DNA from: Caballeronia fortuita
GTDB taxonomy: Bacteria > Pseudomonadota > Gammaproteobacteria > Burkholderiales > Burkholderiaceae
NCBI RefSeq assembly: GCF_001544835.2
Contig: NZ_FCNX02000022.1
Span: 49,315-113,314 of the forward strand
Direction: 5' to 3'
DNA length: 64,000 nt
Under the pieces are notes generated by a model. The model did no database searches, was not told the DNA's origin, and saw nothing but the letters and a program-made list of their open reading frames with translations. Positions 10,036 through 18,445 of the stretch are shown here, piece by piece. Every line of letters begins with the position of its first letter. Position 1 is the stretch's first letter. Made by a program: the position numbers and the translations under genes.

Positions 10036-10224
10036 ATGAAGGTCGGTCCCAGTTTAGCGATGCGAACGGCGATCAACGCACTACGCGACATCGTCGAAAG
10101 TGAGCGCATGCCAAACGGCATCCCGCTAACTGATGATGAACTCGAATTGCATCGACTGTCTGCCGATGAACTCGAAAGGCAACTGGTGTCACTGAAAAAT
10201 CTAGTGGGGCGGCTGGAAAGGTGA
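10036..10224 (+). CDS. Small hypothetical protein, 62 aa
   Basis: This is a short, acidic, all-helical protein preceded by an excellent ribosome site (AAGGAGGT, 10021-10028). No family is recognised. Confidence 0.55.
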   Translation: MKVGPSLAMRTAINALRDIVESERMPNGIPLTDDELELHRLSADELERQLVSLKNLVGRLER

Positions 10225-10324
10225 CTTGCGGCGAGCGCGCTCAGGTGCCATCACGCGGGTAGCTATAATTAACGGCGGCTTACAAAACTAGAACCGCCGG
10301 CGAGCCGGCGACAGGACAGGCGCC

Positions 10325-10990
10325 ATGACTGACGAGCTTTTTCCCTGCGACCATTGCGGCGGAAAGTGGTCTTTCGGATTCTCCCAGCGATTAGTCGGCC
10401 GTCCGTCGGCTCCTGAGCGCGACTTCGCTCGCCTCGGCAACAGCCTGACGCCGCCCATGCAAGACATGGAGCCGCGCTCACCATATGACGTCCCTTACGA
10501 GAAGGTCTGCTGCATCTTCTGCGAAGAATGTGGGATGCAGACGCCTTGGATCCCGATCGGCAACGACCGCTACGCGGCACTGGATAAGGCCGGCGAGATT
10601 TGGAATGCGCGGATGCGGCGGCCGAAAGCCACCGAGGGAGATTTGCTTCAGCTCGTCAGGAAAGAAATCAGCGCAGTTGACGATGCTTACCTGATCGACC
10701 TCCTCTCGAGGAACGAGGACGACTGGGAAAAACGCGGGCCCATTTTCCAGATGCTCGCAAGGAAAATCGCCGACAGCAAAATCACGATGAGCGAGTTCTG
10801 GCCAGTCGACACAGTCCTCCGCGATGCGGCGCGATATCGGAAGCTCCAGCAGTTAGCGAAGCGCATTTACATCGACGGAATCGCTTCGGTGCAGTTTCCC
10901 CGGATTCCCGCGACAGGCGGTGACGAAGGCAACTTTGAGAACAGCGTCAACGAGGCAGTCGATGACCTCCCCGACCGCAACCGCTGGTGA
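10325..10990 (+). CDS. Lar-like zinc-ribbon protein with extra C-terminal domain
   Basis: The first 100 residues carry C8-x2-C11-GG and a second cluster CCIFCEECG near residues 63-71. WNARMRR then follows, which is the layout of Lar-type restriction-alleviation proteins and phage zinc ribbons (CxxCG, CxxCG, WNxR). About 110 further residues follow that I do not recognise. Lar modulates type I restriction, so an anti-restriction role is possible here but unproven. Confidence 0.55.
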   Translation: MTDELFPCDHCGGKWSFGFSQRLVGRPSAPERDFARLGNSLTPPMQDMEPRSPYDVPYEKVCCIFCEECGMQTPWIPIGNDRYAALDKAGEIWNARMRRPKATEGDLLQLVRKEISAVDDAYLIDLLSRNEDDWEKRGPIFQMLARKIADSKITMSEFWPVDTVLRDAARYRKLQQLAKRIYIDGIASVQFPRIPATGGDEGNFENSVNEAVDDLPDRNRW

Positions 10991-11059
10991 CTTGACTTCA
11001 TTCGGTAGCGATCATACTGAAGGGACCTACAAACTAGACACAGCGAACAAGGATCGAAT

Positions 11060-11200
11060 ATGTCACCCATCCAGTACATCGTCGCCGCCTACCGGCTCCG
11101 CAACAAACTCGCGCCGCAGCTTTTTACATTGCTCGCCCTGGGCGTGATCCTGACGTATCACGCGATGACCAGTCCGCACTTGGGTTGGCTCTTGGACTGA
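11060..11200 (+). CDS. Small membrane protein, 46 aa
   Basis: One short frame contains a single hydrophobic helix (QLFTLLALGVILTYHAM) after a basic N-terminus. ATG 11060 follows an AAGGA at 11048-11052. It is the last gene before the left 122-bp repeat. Function is unknown. Confidence 0.45.
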   Translation: MSPIQYIVAAYRLRNKLAPQLFTLLALGVILTYHAMTSPHLGWLLD

Positions 11201-11211
11201 AACGCGAGAGT

Positions 11212-11333
11212 GACGCTCTCCGGAGAGCGTCCCATTCAAACACCTCTAAGAGTCAAGCTACTGAATTCAAATAGAAAAACCTCTGTTACAAAATGAGCCG
11301 GATATTCACACCCCCCTTAGTCGGCTCACTTTT
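11212..11333. repeat. Left copy of the 122-bp inverted repeat (putative recombination site)
   Basis: It is built of a 23-bp block beginning with a perfect 20-bp palindrome (11212-11231), a 49-bp diverged spacer, and a 50-bp block (11284-11333). The 50-bp block contains arms TGAGCCGGATA / TAGTCGGCTCA around a C-rich centre. The same two blocks, with the same 49-bp spacing, occur in the opposite orientation at 41885-42006. The last codons and stop of the recombinase gene lie inside this copy, as attachment sites often do. Confidence 0.85.
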
Positions 11334-12462
11334 CGCATTGTAAAATGCGGTACAGGCCCGTTCTGGAGATGCCGAGAGCGCTCGCTGCTGCCTTTTTATT
11401 GCCATCGCTTGCCGCCAGTGCCTCCTGGACTTGTTCAAATGTCACCTTGGGCGCCTTCAGTCGCCTCTGGACAGAAAAGCTGGACAAGTAAGCACCGGCC
11501 TTTTGCTCTTTGCTGTGGCCGGCCGCCTCAACCACGGCTTGCATCGCTTCGCGGTGGAGCGCCGGGTCGGCCCTCTGGTCGCTGCCCTTGATCGGCGCAG
11601 GAACGCCGGTGTACTTTTCAAACATCTGCTGCAAGAACTGATGCCTCAGGCCGTGGCACGTAACGCCCAAGCCAGACTTCGTCACACCATGATGCTTGAG
11701 AACCGTATAGAAATGGTCCTTCCACTGAGTCTTGGTATAGCCGTCTGGGATAGTCGAGCCAGTAGACCGGTTTGTGTATTGAGCAGCCTCGACTAGGACA
11801 TCCATCTTTAAGTCCATCGGCACCACACGAGCGCGACCGCCCTTTGTGCCGTGGACCACGCTGAGCTTTCCGTCTTTACGGACTGCGTCTTTGGGCCGCA
11901 AAAGAAGACTCTCTTCGACCCTTAGACCGAATGCGGCTTGCAGCTTCATTTGCACAGCAACAACCGGCTCCGTCTTCGCGATTTCTTCAATGATGGCTAC
12001 CGCGTCGATTCCCTTGCCTTCCCACGACTTATCTTCGGTAGCAACGTAGGTGCGCCGAAAGTTATGTGCTTCGGGATCGATGTACTCCGACATCGTCTTG
12101 ACGACGGTTGGCTTGTTAATCCACTTGGTAAATGCGCGGAAGTACGTTAGCTTGTTCTCGATGGTTCCAGGACTCTGGCCTTCCCTATGCCACAGCGCCA
12201 CGAGGCCTTCGATGTGCTTTTCCCTGAGTGCATATGGCGTCTGCAACGCGAATCCAATCTGGCGCAACTCGACGAACGATCGGCAAAGCCTGCGCAGTCG
12301 GAAGCTTTGCGTCTTTATCGACAGTGGCTTAGCGCTAACGCGCGTCCGACTGTGAACTCGGTTGACATTGTCGGTAAAGATCCGTTCGAGACCAGACCGG
12401 AAATCGGCAGGAAGCTCGGGATAATCGGCAACGATGCCCTTCACATAGACGGTAACCGTCAT
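11326..12462 (-). CDS. Tyrosine recombinase/integrase with C-terminal Fis-type HTH
   Basis: This 378-residue protein has an N-terminal SAM-like domain and a catalytic domain with the expected residues: Arg in GLRVEE, Lys in GTKGGRAR, HGLRHQ (HxxR), the late His in AAGHSK, and Tyr in GAYL. Residues about 338-375 read as a Fis-type helix-turn-helix (ALAASDGNKKAAASALGISRTGLYRIL). The build resembles plasmid 'integrase domain-containing' proteins (Integrase_1 group). Its 3' end lies in the left 122-bp repeat, so that sequence is the obvious candidate substrate. It overlaps the upstream small gene by four bases (ATGA). Confidence 0.9.
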   Translation of the reverse strand: MTVTVYVKGIVADYPELPADFRSGLERIFTDNVNRVHSRTRVSAKPLSIKTQSFRLRRLCRSFVELRQIGFALQTPYALREKHIEGLVALWHREGQSPGTIENKLTYFRAFTKWINKPTVVKTMSEYIDPEAHNFRRTYVATEDKSWEGKGIDAVAIIEEIAKTEPVVAVQMKLQAAFGLRVEESLLLRPKDAVRKDGKLSVVHGTKGGRARVVPMDLKMDVLVEAAQYTNRSTGSTIPDGYTKTQWKDHFYTVLKHHGVTKSGLGVTCHGLRHQFLQQMFEKYTGVPAPIKGSDQRADPALHREAMQAVVEAAGHSKEQKAGAYLSSFSVQRRLKAPKVTFEQVQEALAASDGNKKAAASALGISRTGLYRILQCEK

Positions 12463-12707
12463 TCAGTTGCTCCTTCGTAGGTCGTTGTTCGCAGTTGCAT
12501 AGCCGTGACGTACATTGCTCGACCCCTCTCAAATGCCATTGCCAATTCATCCGACCGCGCGAAGGCATCCGGAACGCCACCGGCGCACGTGTCAGGAATC
12601 CATCCCGCTATGGCCGCGTGCCGAAGTGCTCTTCGCCGAGATCGGGTATCGTCAAAACCGTAGGAAATCGACAGCCGCCATAAAGACCACGCGACTTCGG
12701 CTTCCAA
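12459..12707 (-). CDS. Small protein translationally coupled to the recombinase
   Basis: The frame ends four bases into the recombinase start (ATGA overlap), a strong sign of co-translation. TTG 12707 gives 82 residues, helix-rich with SISYGFDDTRSRRRALRHAAIAGW. The start is uncertain because no ATG lies near a ribosome site. It may be an accessory or excision factor, but that rests on position only. Confidence 0.45.
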   Translation of the reverse strand: MEAEVAWSLWRLSISYGFDDTRSRRRALRHAAIAGWIPDTCAGGVPDAFARSDELAMAFERGRAMYVTAMQLRTTTYEGATE

Positions 12708-12829
12708 CGCGTGGTCTATCAGCGTAAAAATCCGCCGTCGTTGGCATTGTTTAGAGGATGTCGAGACGTTCCGTGTCTGTTTCTGATTTGCGCCGCCGCT
12801 TTGGTCTTGGCAACGCTCGACTGCCACGA

Positions 12830-14110
12830 CTACGACACTCGGTATCGTCCCGTTAGACCTCCACGCAGCCTGCCATCGCGTCAGCCCATCAGCGCATCAG
12901 CGCCTGACGCATCGATCGCATCAGCAAACATCAGCGCTCGCAGTCGGGCGGTAGCATCCCAGGGCATCGGACGTAATCGCCACGTAGTTCGCGACCATCT
13001 CTGCTCGCGCAATGTCATTCTTAAGCGGCTCTAGCAAGCGCGTTCTCCTTATATGCATCCGAGTCAGCACCGCGCTCCTATATGAGCGGTGCCCTTGCGT
13101 GCCACCGCGCCGCATACCTCGGGAGCCTATCCCCGAGTCTTGCCGCACAGCTGCTGCGTATCCCCGCCGGGCCCTGCCTTCCTATCCTTTAGCGATTCCA
13201 TCCGATAGCCCCGCACGTGGAAGAAACGTGCATCGACCTCCGTACTGCTGCGTGCTGCCAGTCGTCACGCTTCGCGTGTTGACCGCCGCTGATTTGCTGC
13301 CGGCGCACATCCAACGCGTAGCCCGCTTCGCGGGATCTCGCGTCGTTGTGTACTTCCTGCTGCTCCCAGCAGTCGAATCGCTCGCTGTTGCGCGGTCGAT
13401 TCGGCTATTGCCGCTGCTACGGCTACCGCGCCGGCCACAAGCGCGCTGCTGCGCGCCGGTGTGCTTCGCCTTTATGACGGCACGACCTCGGCCAAGTGCT
13501 CGGTAATCTCTTTGCGCTGTCTTTTTTCCGGGTGCGCCGCCCGTTCGTCTTCCGTACAGGGAGCAGCTTGCCGTGTCGGCCTAGCTGCTCCCCCATCCCA
13601 AAGCGCGTTCACTCGGTCGCGGTGTGTCGGACCTCATGCAACGTACCCAGCGTCGTGTGCTGTAAGGATGCGTCCATCGTCATTGAGGGATGAAAGGCGG
13701 ACCACGGATATGTGTCCATGACCACTCCCAATCCGTCTCAATTCGGACAATCGGGCAAAACCGCCCGCAAACCCAATCGATATCGCGTGTCCAGCGTCCT
13801 CAATTTGGGTCGCTTTGAACTTGATTAGATTCAGAAAAAGGCCGCTTCATTTTGCGGCCGCGACAGAGGGGTTTTCGCTAGGCAAAGCGGTCCCCTCACG
13901 GTCCATTCCAGGAAAGTCGATGCGCACTACGCGCGGTTGGTAATTAGAAGAATATCGGCGCCGTGACCACTCAAAGAGTTAAAAGCTGCCTAAATGTTGC
14001 GAGCTTTTGCTTCCTTGACATCGCGCGCCGATCTGTAGAGTTGGACAGACGTAACGGGGACTTTTCCCACCAGTTTCGTCTCAATAACTGACAGTATTGG
14101 CTGCTTCACA
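12830..14110. other. 1.3-kb stretch without a convincing gene
   Basis: The open frames here (for example 13012-13506 and 13461-13721) have odd composition, with proline, arginine and cysteine clusters, and no recognisable domains. A cluster of short CATCAGC direct repeats lies at about 12887-12942. TTGACA at 14015-14020 could be a -35 element for parM. I see nothing else. Confidence 0.4.
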
Positions 14111-14158
14111 CGGTTAATTCGCCATCTAACCGTTCATGGGGAGCTAACTGGCGGTTAT
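14111..14158. promoter_or_regulatory. Paired TAAC/GTTA inverted repeats upstream of parM
   Basis: GGTTA-10-TAACC (14112-14131) and TAAC-5-GTTA (14145-14157) lie close together in front of parM and overlap the likely promoter region. ParM-type loci usually keep their centromere and operator as repeats directly upstream, so this is a candidate site for the partner protein at 15290-15619. Confidence 0.35.
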
Positions 14159-14270
14159 CCGGACGTTTCGAGAAAAGCAGCCTGTGCGACCGCCCAACTA
14201 CCAGTTTTCTGTCAGAAAGCTGGAAGATGGGTTGAATCTATCGAATTGCTCTGGAGAGAGAATTAACACG

Positions 14271-15293
14271 ATGAAAGTACATGCGCCCGTCCTTGCCGTC
14301 GACGTCGGCTATGGCAACACCAAGATCGCCTTCCGCAACGGCTCCGACGTTTCGACCTTTATGTTTCCGTCGCTGACTCCCCCGTACAAGGCTCACACGA
14401 TCGCCAAAGAGAGCGCCGGTTTAATAACGACGCCCAAGACTGTCGCAGTGGACATCGACGGTAAGCGCTATCAGGTCGGTCCCGGCGTGCTGTTGAGCTC
14501 GCGTAACGGCGACGCGGGAGCGACACTTAACGACGACTATTGCACGACTGCAAGCTATGCCGCGCTGCTAGCCGGCGCTTTTCACTTCGCGAACATCGCA
14601 TCGATTGACCGCCTAGTTCTCGGCCTACCGATGAGGAACTTCCACACCCACGTTGCGCATTTGCGCAGTGCATTCGCCGGTAAGAATGCATACGGCGATG
14701 TTGAGTTCGATGTCGGCAGCGTCATCGTGCTTCCACAGCCTCTCGGCGCATTGGTCAACTTCTCGCGCTACCACGAGTTCGACAACGAGGACCCGCACCT
14801 CATCATTGACGTCGGCTACTTCACAACCGATTGGGTGGTGGCAACCGGGTTGACTATCGACGAAGAGCGCAGCGGAGGTCACCACAGCGGTGCGTCTCAC
14901 TATTACGAAGCCATCGCCGCTGTCATCAAGGAGAAACTACATATCGACACGCAGGGAATTGAGCGGATCGATAAGGCGCTGCGCACGGGATCGACTCTCC
15001 TGCTTAACGGGAACGACTATGACCTACAGGAGTTTCTGCCAGCGGCGCAGACGGTTATCGACGCAGCGGTTAAAGCTATCCAAGCGGGCGTAAAGAACAC
15101 AGTGGACATTCGCTCCATCGTCCTCACTGGCGGCGGTGCGGCTCTCTACAGGTCCGAGATTCAAGCGCGGTTTCCCCATTTGAGGATCGACCATATGGCA
15201 GAACCATGCTTCACGAATGTCAGGGGATTCCTCGCCGCTGGTGAGGCAACGCTGCTGCGCGACAAGAAGCGCAAGGAAGCGGTGCCCGCATGA
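14271..15293 (+). CDS. parM: ParM/StbA-type plasmid segregation actin
   Basis: The 340-residue protein carries the actin-like ATPase signatures: phosphate 1 (DVGYGNTK, D11), phosphate 2 (LIIDVGYFTTDW) and the adenosine motif (IVLTGGGAALY). ParM filaments push sister plasmids apart once tethered to the centromere by an adaptor. I chose ATG 14271 because GGAGAGAG precedes it; an upstream GTG at 14184 would add 29 residues before the conserved fold. It overlaps the next gene by four bases, which is the usual parM-adaptor arrangement. This is the second partition system in the window, beside parAB at 46-48 kb. Confidence 0.9.
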   Translation: MKVHAPVLAVDVGYGNTKIAFRNGSDVSTFMFPSLTPPYKAHTIAKESAGLITTPKTVAVDIDGKRYQVGPGVLLSSRNGDAGATLNDDYCTTASYAALLAGAFHFANIASIDRLVLGLPMRNFHTHVAHLRSAFAGKNAYGDVEFDVGSVIVLPQPLGALVNFSRYHEFDNEDPHLIIDVGYFTTDWVVATGLTIDEERSGGHHSGASHYYEAIAAVIKEKLHIDTQGIERIDKALRTGSTLLLNGNDYDLQEFLPAAQTVIDAAVKAIQAGVKNTVDIRSIVLTGGGAALYRSEIQARFPHLRIDHMAEPCFTNVRGFLAAGEATLLRDKKRKEAVPA

Positions 15294-15619
15294 CAGGCGC
15301 TTTGGAGATCAAGGTAACAATCAGCGAGATCGCGACGCCAACGTTGTTTGATGCTCTAGTTGCGGTCTCCAATCCGAGGCAACGCGCAGCGCTGCTCAAG
15401 CGCTTAGCAGAAGATGCTTTGCGGGGCAGTGTCCAGGTTCCTCGTGCGGGCGTGCCTAGCACGCCAACGTCAGCCAACGCATCCGCAACGACGAAAGCTG
15501 CAAGGGGTCCTGCGCCCAGCGAGGCAACTCCCGTCGCTGCTAAGCAAATCCCACCAGTTCAGGATGATCAGCCTGATTTCGACTACGCGTTCCTGGCCGA
15601 AAACTTGAACCTCGGGTGA
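15290..15619 (+). CDS. Putative ParR/StbB-like adaptor of parM
   Basis: This 109-residue protein overlaps parM by ATGA. The N-terminal 45 residues are ordered (NPRQRAALLKRLAEDAL helix). A Pro/Ala/Thr-rich linker follows, and then an acidic tail (QDDQPDFDYAFLAENLNLG) that could contact ParM. Size, tail and position fit an adaptor; no ribbon-helix-helix was proven. Confidence 0.6.
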   Translation: MTGALEIKVTISEIATPTLFDALVAVSNPRQRAALLKRLAEDALRGSVQVPRAGVPSTPTSANASATTKAARGPAPSEATPVAAKQIPPVQDDQPDFDYAFLAENLNLG

Positions 15620-15778
15620 GCCTAAGCTAGATCGAGGAGGCACACGCCGCTTCGCAGATCGGCGTTTAGCGCCAACGGAAGCGCAGCGGCGTGGGCTTTC
15701 GTCGACGGCTTGACTTCGCCTAGTTGTTGGCAGAATAGGGACATATATAGTGCAATCTGCAAACGCAACGGAGGAATA

Positions 15779-15931
15779 ATGAGCTTCATCGAAAACTTGG
15801 CACAGCTTGACTGGACGCGCGGCGTGCGCATGTGGATTCTCGTGGCCGCCGCGCTGGCTGCTTGCGAGGCGGCTTATTTGTTTCATCGCGCTCTGTTCCG
15901 CCAAGTCAACGGAGCCGATGATGTACGCTAA
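15779..15931 (+). CDS. Small single-helix membrane protein, 50 aa
   Basis: GGAGGAAT directly precedes ATG 15779. One hydrophobic helix (MWILVAAALAACEAAYLF) is present. It overlaps the next gene, so the two form a unit. Function is unknown. Confidence 0.6.
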   Translation: MSFIENLAQLDWTRGVRMWILVAAALAACEAAYLFHRALFRQVNGADDVR

Positions 15932-16154
15932 ATTCATGGCACTGCCTTTTTTTGCGCGACGCCTCCTCATCGCCATGGCGTCTCTCTTCGTGATGTGGGT
16001 CTGTGCCTATCTGCCAAAGAGCGGGTTGACTCAGGTGCTGATCGGCTCAGGCGCGTTCATTATTTTTTGGGCAACCGGCCTCCTCGTGCCTTTCCTCAAG
16101 GTCACGTTTTTCGTCCTGAGGTGGCGTTTGTGGTACGTCGTGCGCTACAAGTAG
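15918..16154 (+). CDS. Small two-helix membrane protein, 78 aa
   Basis: It starts inside the previous gene (ATG 15918 or 15921) and has two hydrophobic helices (about residues 11-30 and 40-65) and a basic C-terminus. It is followed by a bidirectional terminator at 16180-16208. Such pairs of small membrane proteins are common in transfer regions, but no family is recognised. Confidence 0.6.
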   Translation: MMYAKFMALPFFARRLLIAMASLFVMWVCAYLPKSGLTQVLIGSGAFIIFWATGLLVPFLKVTFFVLRWRLWYVVRYK

Positions 16155-16179
16155 CCTCTGAATCGCAAGCCACAAATAG

Positions 16180-16208
16180 AAAAGCCCCGACCAATGGTCG
16201 GGGCTTTT
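16180..16208. terminator. Bidirectional intrinsic terminator
   Basis: A 13-bp perfect stem (AAAAGCCCCGACC / GGTCGGGGCTTTT, loop AAT) separates the plus-strand parM group from the convergent minus-strand primase group. Confidence 0.9.
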
Positions 16209-16222
16209 GTCTTAAGGGGTTT

Positions 16223-16447
16223 TCAATGCAGCAGAGATACACCTTGTGCGCTCGCCTGTCGACGAATGCAGTAAAACCAAGCAGTGTCCAGCGTGACGCC
16301 TTGTTTCTCCAGTCGGGCGTGACCGCCTCGCTTCCGGTCGATGACGTCATAGGCTTCCGCCTGCGACTTCCCTACCCTGACCGAGCCGTTCTCGACACCG
16401 GAAGTTGCCACGATTTCATACCGGCCAACAATCATGCTGAAGCTCAT
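16223..16447 (-). CDS. Small hypothetical protein, 74 aa
   Basis: The gene follows the primase and has a good ribosome site (GGAGAAAAGG, about five bases before ATG 16447). The protein looks like a small beta-sheet domain (MIVGRYEIVATSGVENGSVRV). It is the last gene of the ssb-primase group. Confidence 0.6.
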   Translation of the reverse strand: MSFSMIVGRYEIVATSGVENGSVRVGKSQAEAYDVIDRKRGGHARLEKQGVTLDTAWFYCIRRQASAQGVSLLH

Positions 16448-16556
16448 TTCCTTTTCTCCATTGGAAAAGCTCGGGCGGATTGCGGCCCCAGCGGGGACGA
16501 ATCCCCACCGGGCAGAAAGTTACTATTAGCGGCCAGACGGCCGCGGAATCAAACAA

Positions 16557-17645
16557 TCAAACGTGCAGTGCTTCGCGTTCGTCGCGGCGCACCACCATTG
16601 CCACCGCAGGGCGATGCGCTGCCTGAGACGCACACCACTCGTCGGCGAAATCTGTTTCCCGCTTTTTAGGCCGGTGGACCAGAGCCGTGTAGCCTTCAGC
16701 TCGCAGCCGCTTCGCCAGCTTCAATGCGGCATCAACGCCCGGCGATTTACCGGTGCGGGGATCGACCGCATCAAAGTCCGCGAAGATGTGGACGACGCGG
16801 ATACCGAGGCCGTCCGGCACAACGAAATCGGCGAGAAGGATTCGATTAAGGCAATACCAGACCGGCACACCAAACTGCATGTGCGCGGCGTACGCCGTCT
16901 CGAGACCTTCCGCGACGCCGATTTCGCCATCGACTGGATCCATCAGCCGGACTGCGCCGCCGTTTAGCTTGTGAAGCGTCACGTCGTTCAGCTTGGCCGG
17001 AAGGATCTCGCCATCGTTAGTAACGATCGACGCCTTCGACGGTTTCGAGCGTTCAAGGAACGTGCGGTGCAGCGTTCCAAGCCGGCCGTCCGGCAGCGTG
17101 AAACGAGCAAGGATGCCCGGCCACTGACCGATTACCTTCTTCTCGTGACGGTAATCGAGCATTGCCATACGCAGCGCTGCGGACGGCGCTGCCGTGAGGC
17201 CCGGAATACGTTCGCGCAGGTACCGAGGAACGAGGCCATCGGTGCCGACCAGCGTCGCTCGATCCCACATCGAGTCGAGGCGCTTGCGCGCCCACTCGGG
17301 ATCGACCTTTCGGCCAGGCGCCGGGGCTGCCGGTTGTGCTCGGTTCTGCCGCACCTCAGCCAGACTGCCACCCTCGAGTTCGATCATAAGTTCGTGGAAG
17401 GTCATTCCGGTGGACTTGCAGATAAGCTCGAACCCGTCGCCGGCCTTCCGGTCGCCGTCGTTGCACTTGCGGCAAACCCAGTCGCCCCGGCGGCGATTGT
17501 TATCGTAAGTAAAGCGGTCGTCTCCGCCGCAGATGGGACAAGGTGCACCCTTCCCGGTCAATGAGCTTGCGGGCACTCCATACCTCCGGAGCAACGCAAG
17601 CCACTGTTCCGGGGACAGCTTGATGTCCTTCACATTCATTGTCAC
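16557..17645 (-). CDS. P4-type primase with zinc finger and TOPRIM domain
   Basis: The 362-residue protein opens with the P4-primase zinc motif C36-P-I-C39-GGDDRF ... C58-x2-C61. A later TOPRIM segment contains GVAEGLETA and the metal-binding HIFADFD. It would make RNA primers on single-stranded plasmid DNA, for example after conjugative entry. No helicase domain is attached, so it is shorter than phage P4 alpha. Together with ssb next door it forms a small DNA-processing group. Confidence 0.85.
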   Translation of the reverse strand: MTMNVKDIKLSPEQWLALLRRYGVPASSLTGKGAPCPICGGDDRFTYDNNRRRGDWVCRKCNDGDRKAGDGFELICKSTGMTFHELMIELEGGSLAEVRQNRAQPAAPAPGRKVDPEWARKRLDSMWDRATLVGTDGLVPRYLRERIPGLTAAPSAALRMAMLDYRHEKKVIGQWPGILARFTLPDGRLGTLHRTFLERSKPSKASIVTNDGEILPAKLNDVTLHKLNGGAVRLMDPVDGEIGVAEGLETAYAAHMQFGVPVWYCLNRILLADFVVPDGLGIRVVHIFADFDAVDPRTGKSPGVDAALKLAKRLRAEGYTALVHRPKKRETDFADEWCASQAAHRPAVAMVVRRDEREALHV

Positions 17646-17699
17646 TCCAGTTATGGTGTGGTTGAGGTCGATGCCTGAACAGGCGGTGAAACCGTGCTC

Positions 17700-17748
17700 A
17701 AAAAAGCCGTCCGCCTCGCGCGAGGCGAGCGCGGCGGGCGGCTTTTTT
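17700..17748. terminator. Intrinsic terminator between ssb and primase
   Basis: A long stem (AAAAAGCCGTCCGCC with GGCGGGCGGCTTTTT, one wobble) is T-rich on both sides. It would end transcripts from ssb on the minus strand. Confidence 0.8.
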
Positions 17749-17894
17749 CAGCAGGGGAAGCGAAAGGTGGGTGTAGCGACGAATGAGGTCGTGTCGCGTA
17801 GGACAGAGACGCTTCGCGGCTTCGCCGACCGTTTTCGGTTCGACGAAGCAACGAAGGTGAGAAGAAACAGGAAGCGAGGTGAGCCGTTACGGGA

Positions 17895-18434
17895 TCAGAT
17901 CGCAGCCCACTCGCGGCCCATCAGATGCGGCCTGAAGGGTATGTCGTCGTCATCTGCGAAGCCGCCTCCTCCACCATACGACGTCGATTGCGGTTCGCGA
18001 CTCGCCGGCGCAGGGTTGCTCGATCGCGGCTGCTGCGAGCGTTCTTGACGTGCCGGGCGTTGGCTCTCGAAGCCGTCATTGGATGAACGATCGCCCGTAG
18101 AGCGGCCGCCGAGCATTTGCATCTGGTCTGCGACGATTTCCGTCGAGTACCGCTCCTGCCCGGCTTGGTCCGTGTACTTGCGCGTGCGGATTCTGCCTTC
18201 GATGTACACCGATGAGCCCTTCTTCAGATACTCATTGACGATCTCAGCCAGCCGACCGAAGAACGACACTCGATGCCATTCGGTCTGCTCCTTCATTTCG
18301 CCCGAGGCCTTGTCTTTATAGCGATCGGTCGTTGCGAGTCGGATATTGGCGACCGCATCGCCGCTCGGCAGGTAGCGCGTCTCAGGATCAGCCCCGAGGT
18401 TGCCGACGAGGATGACTTTGTTTACTGATGCCAT
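17895..18434 (-). CDS. ssb: Single-stranded DNA-binding protein
   Basis: The first 110 residues are a classic SSB OB fold (MASVNKVILVGNLGADPETRYLPSG and WHRVSFFGRLAEIVNEYLKKGS). A Gln/Ser/Pro-rich linker follows. The acidic tip DDDDIPF is present, but 12 more residues (RPHLMGREWAAI) follow it, whereas in most SSBs DDDIPF is the extreme C-terminus. GGGAG lies before ATG 18434. Plasmid SSBs supplement the host protein during transfer and establishment. Confidence 0.95.
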   Translation of the reverse strand: MASVNKVILVGNLGADPETRYLPSGDAVANIRLATTDRYKDKASGEMKEQTEWHRVSFFGRLAEIVNEYLKKGSSVYIEGRIRTRKYTDQAGQERYSTEIVADQMQMLGGRSTGDRSSNDGFESQRPARQERSQQPRSSNPAPASREPQSTSYGGGGGFADDDDIPFRPHLMGREWAAI

Positions 18435-18445
18435 AACTAACTCCC

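Noticed and set aside
12884..12945. CATCAGC direct repeats as iterons or CRISPR
   Set aside because: Only 7-8 bp long, irregularly spaced and few; no initiator or cas gene nearby.
13012..13721. Open frames of 164 and 86 residues on the plus strand
   Set aside because: Composition is dominated by Pro, Arg, Cys and Leu runs, there is no ribosome site, and nothing matches a known protein.
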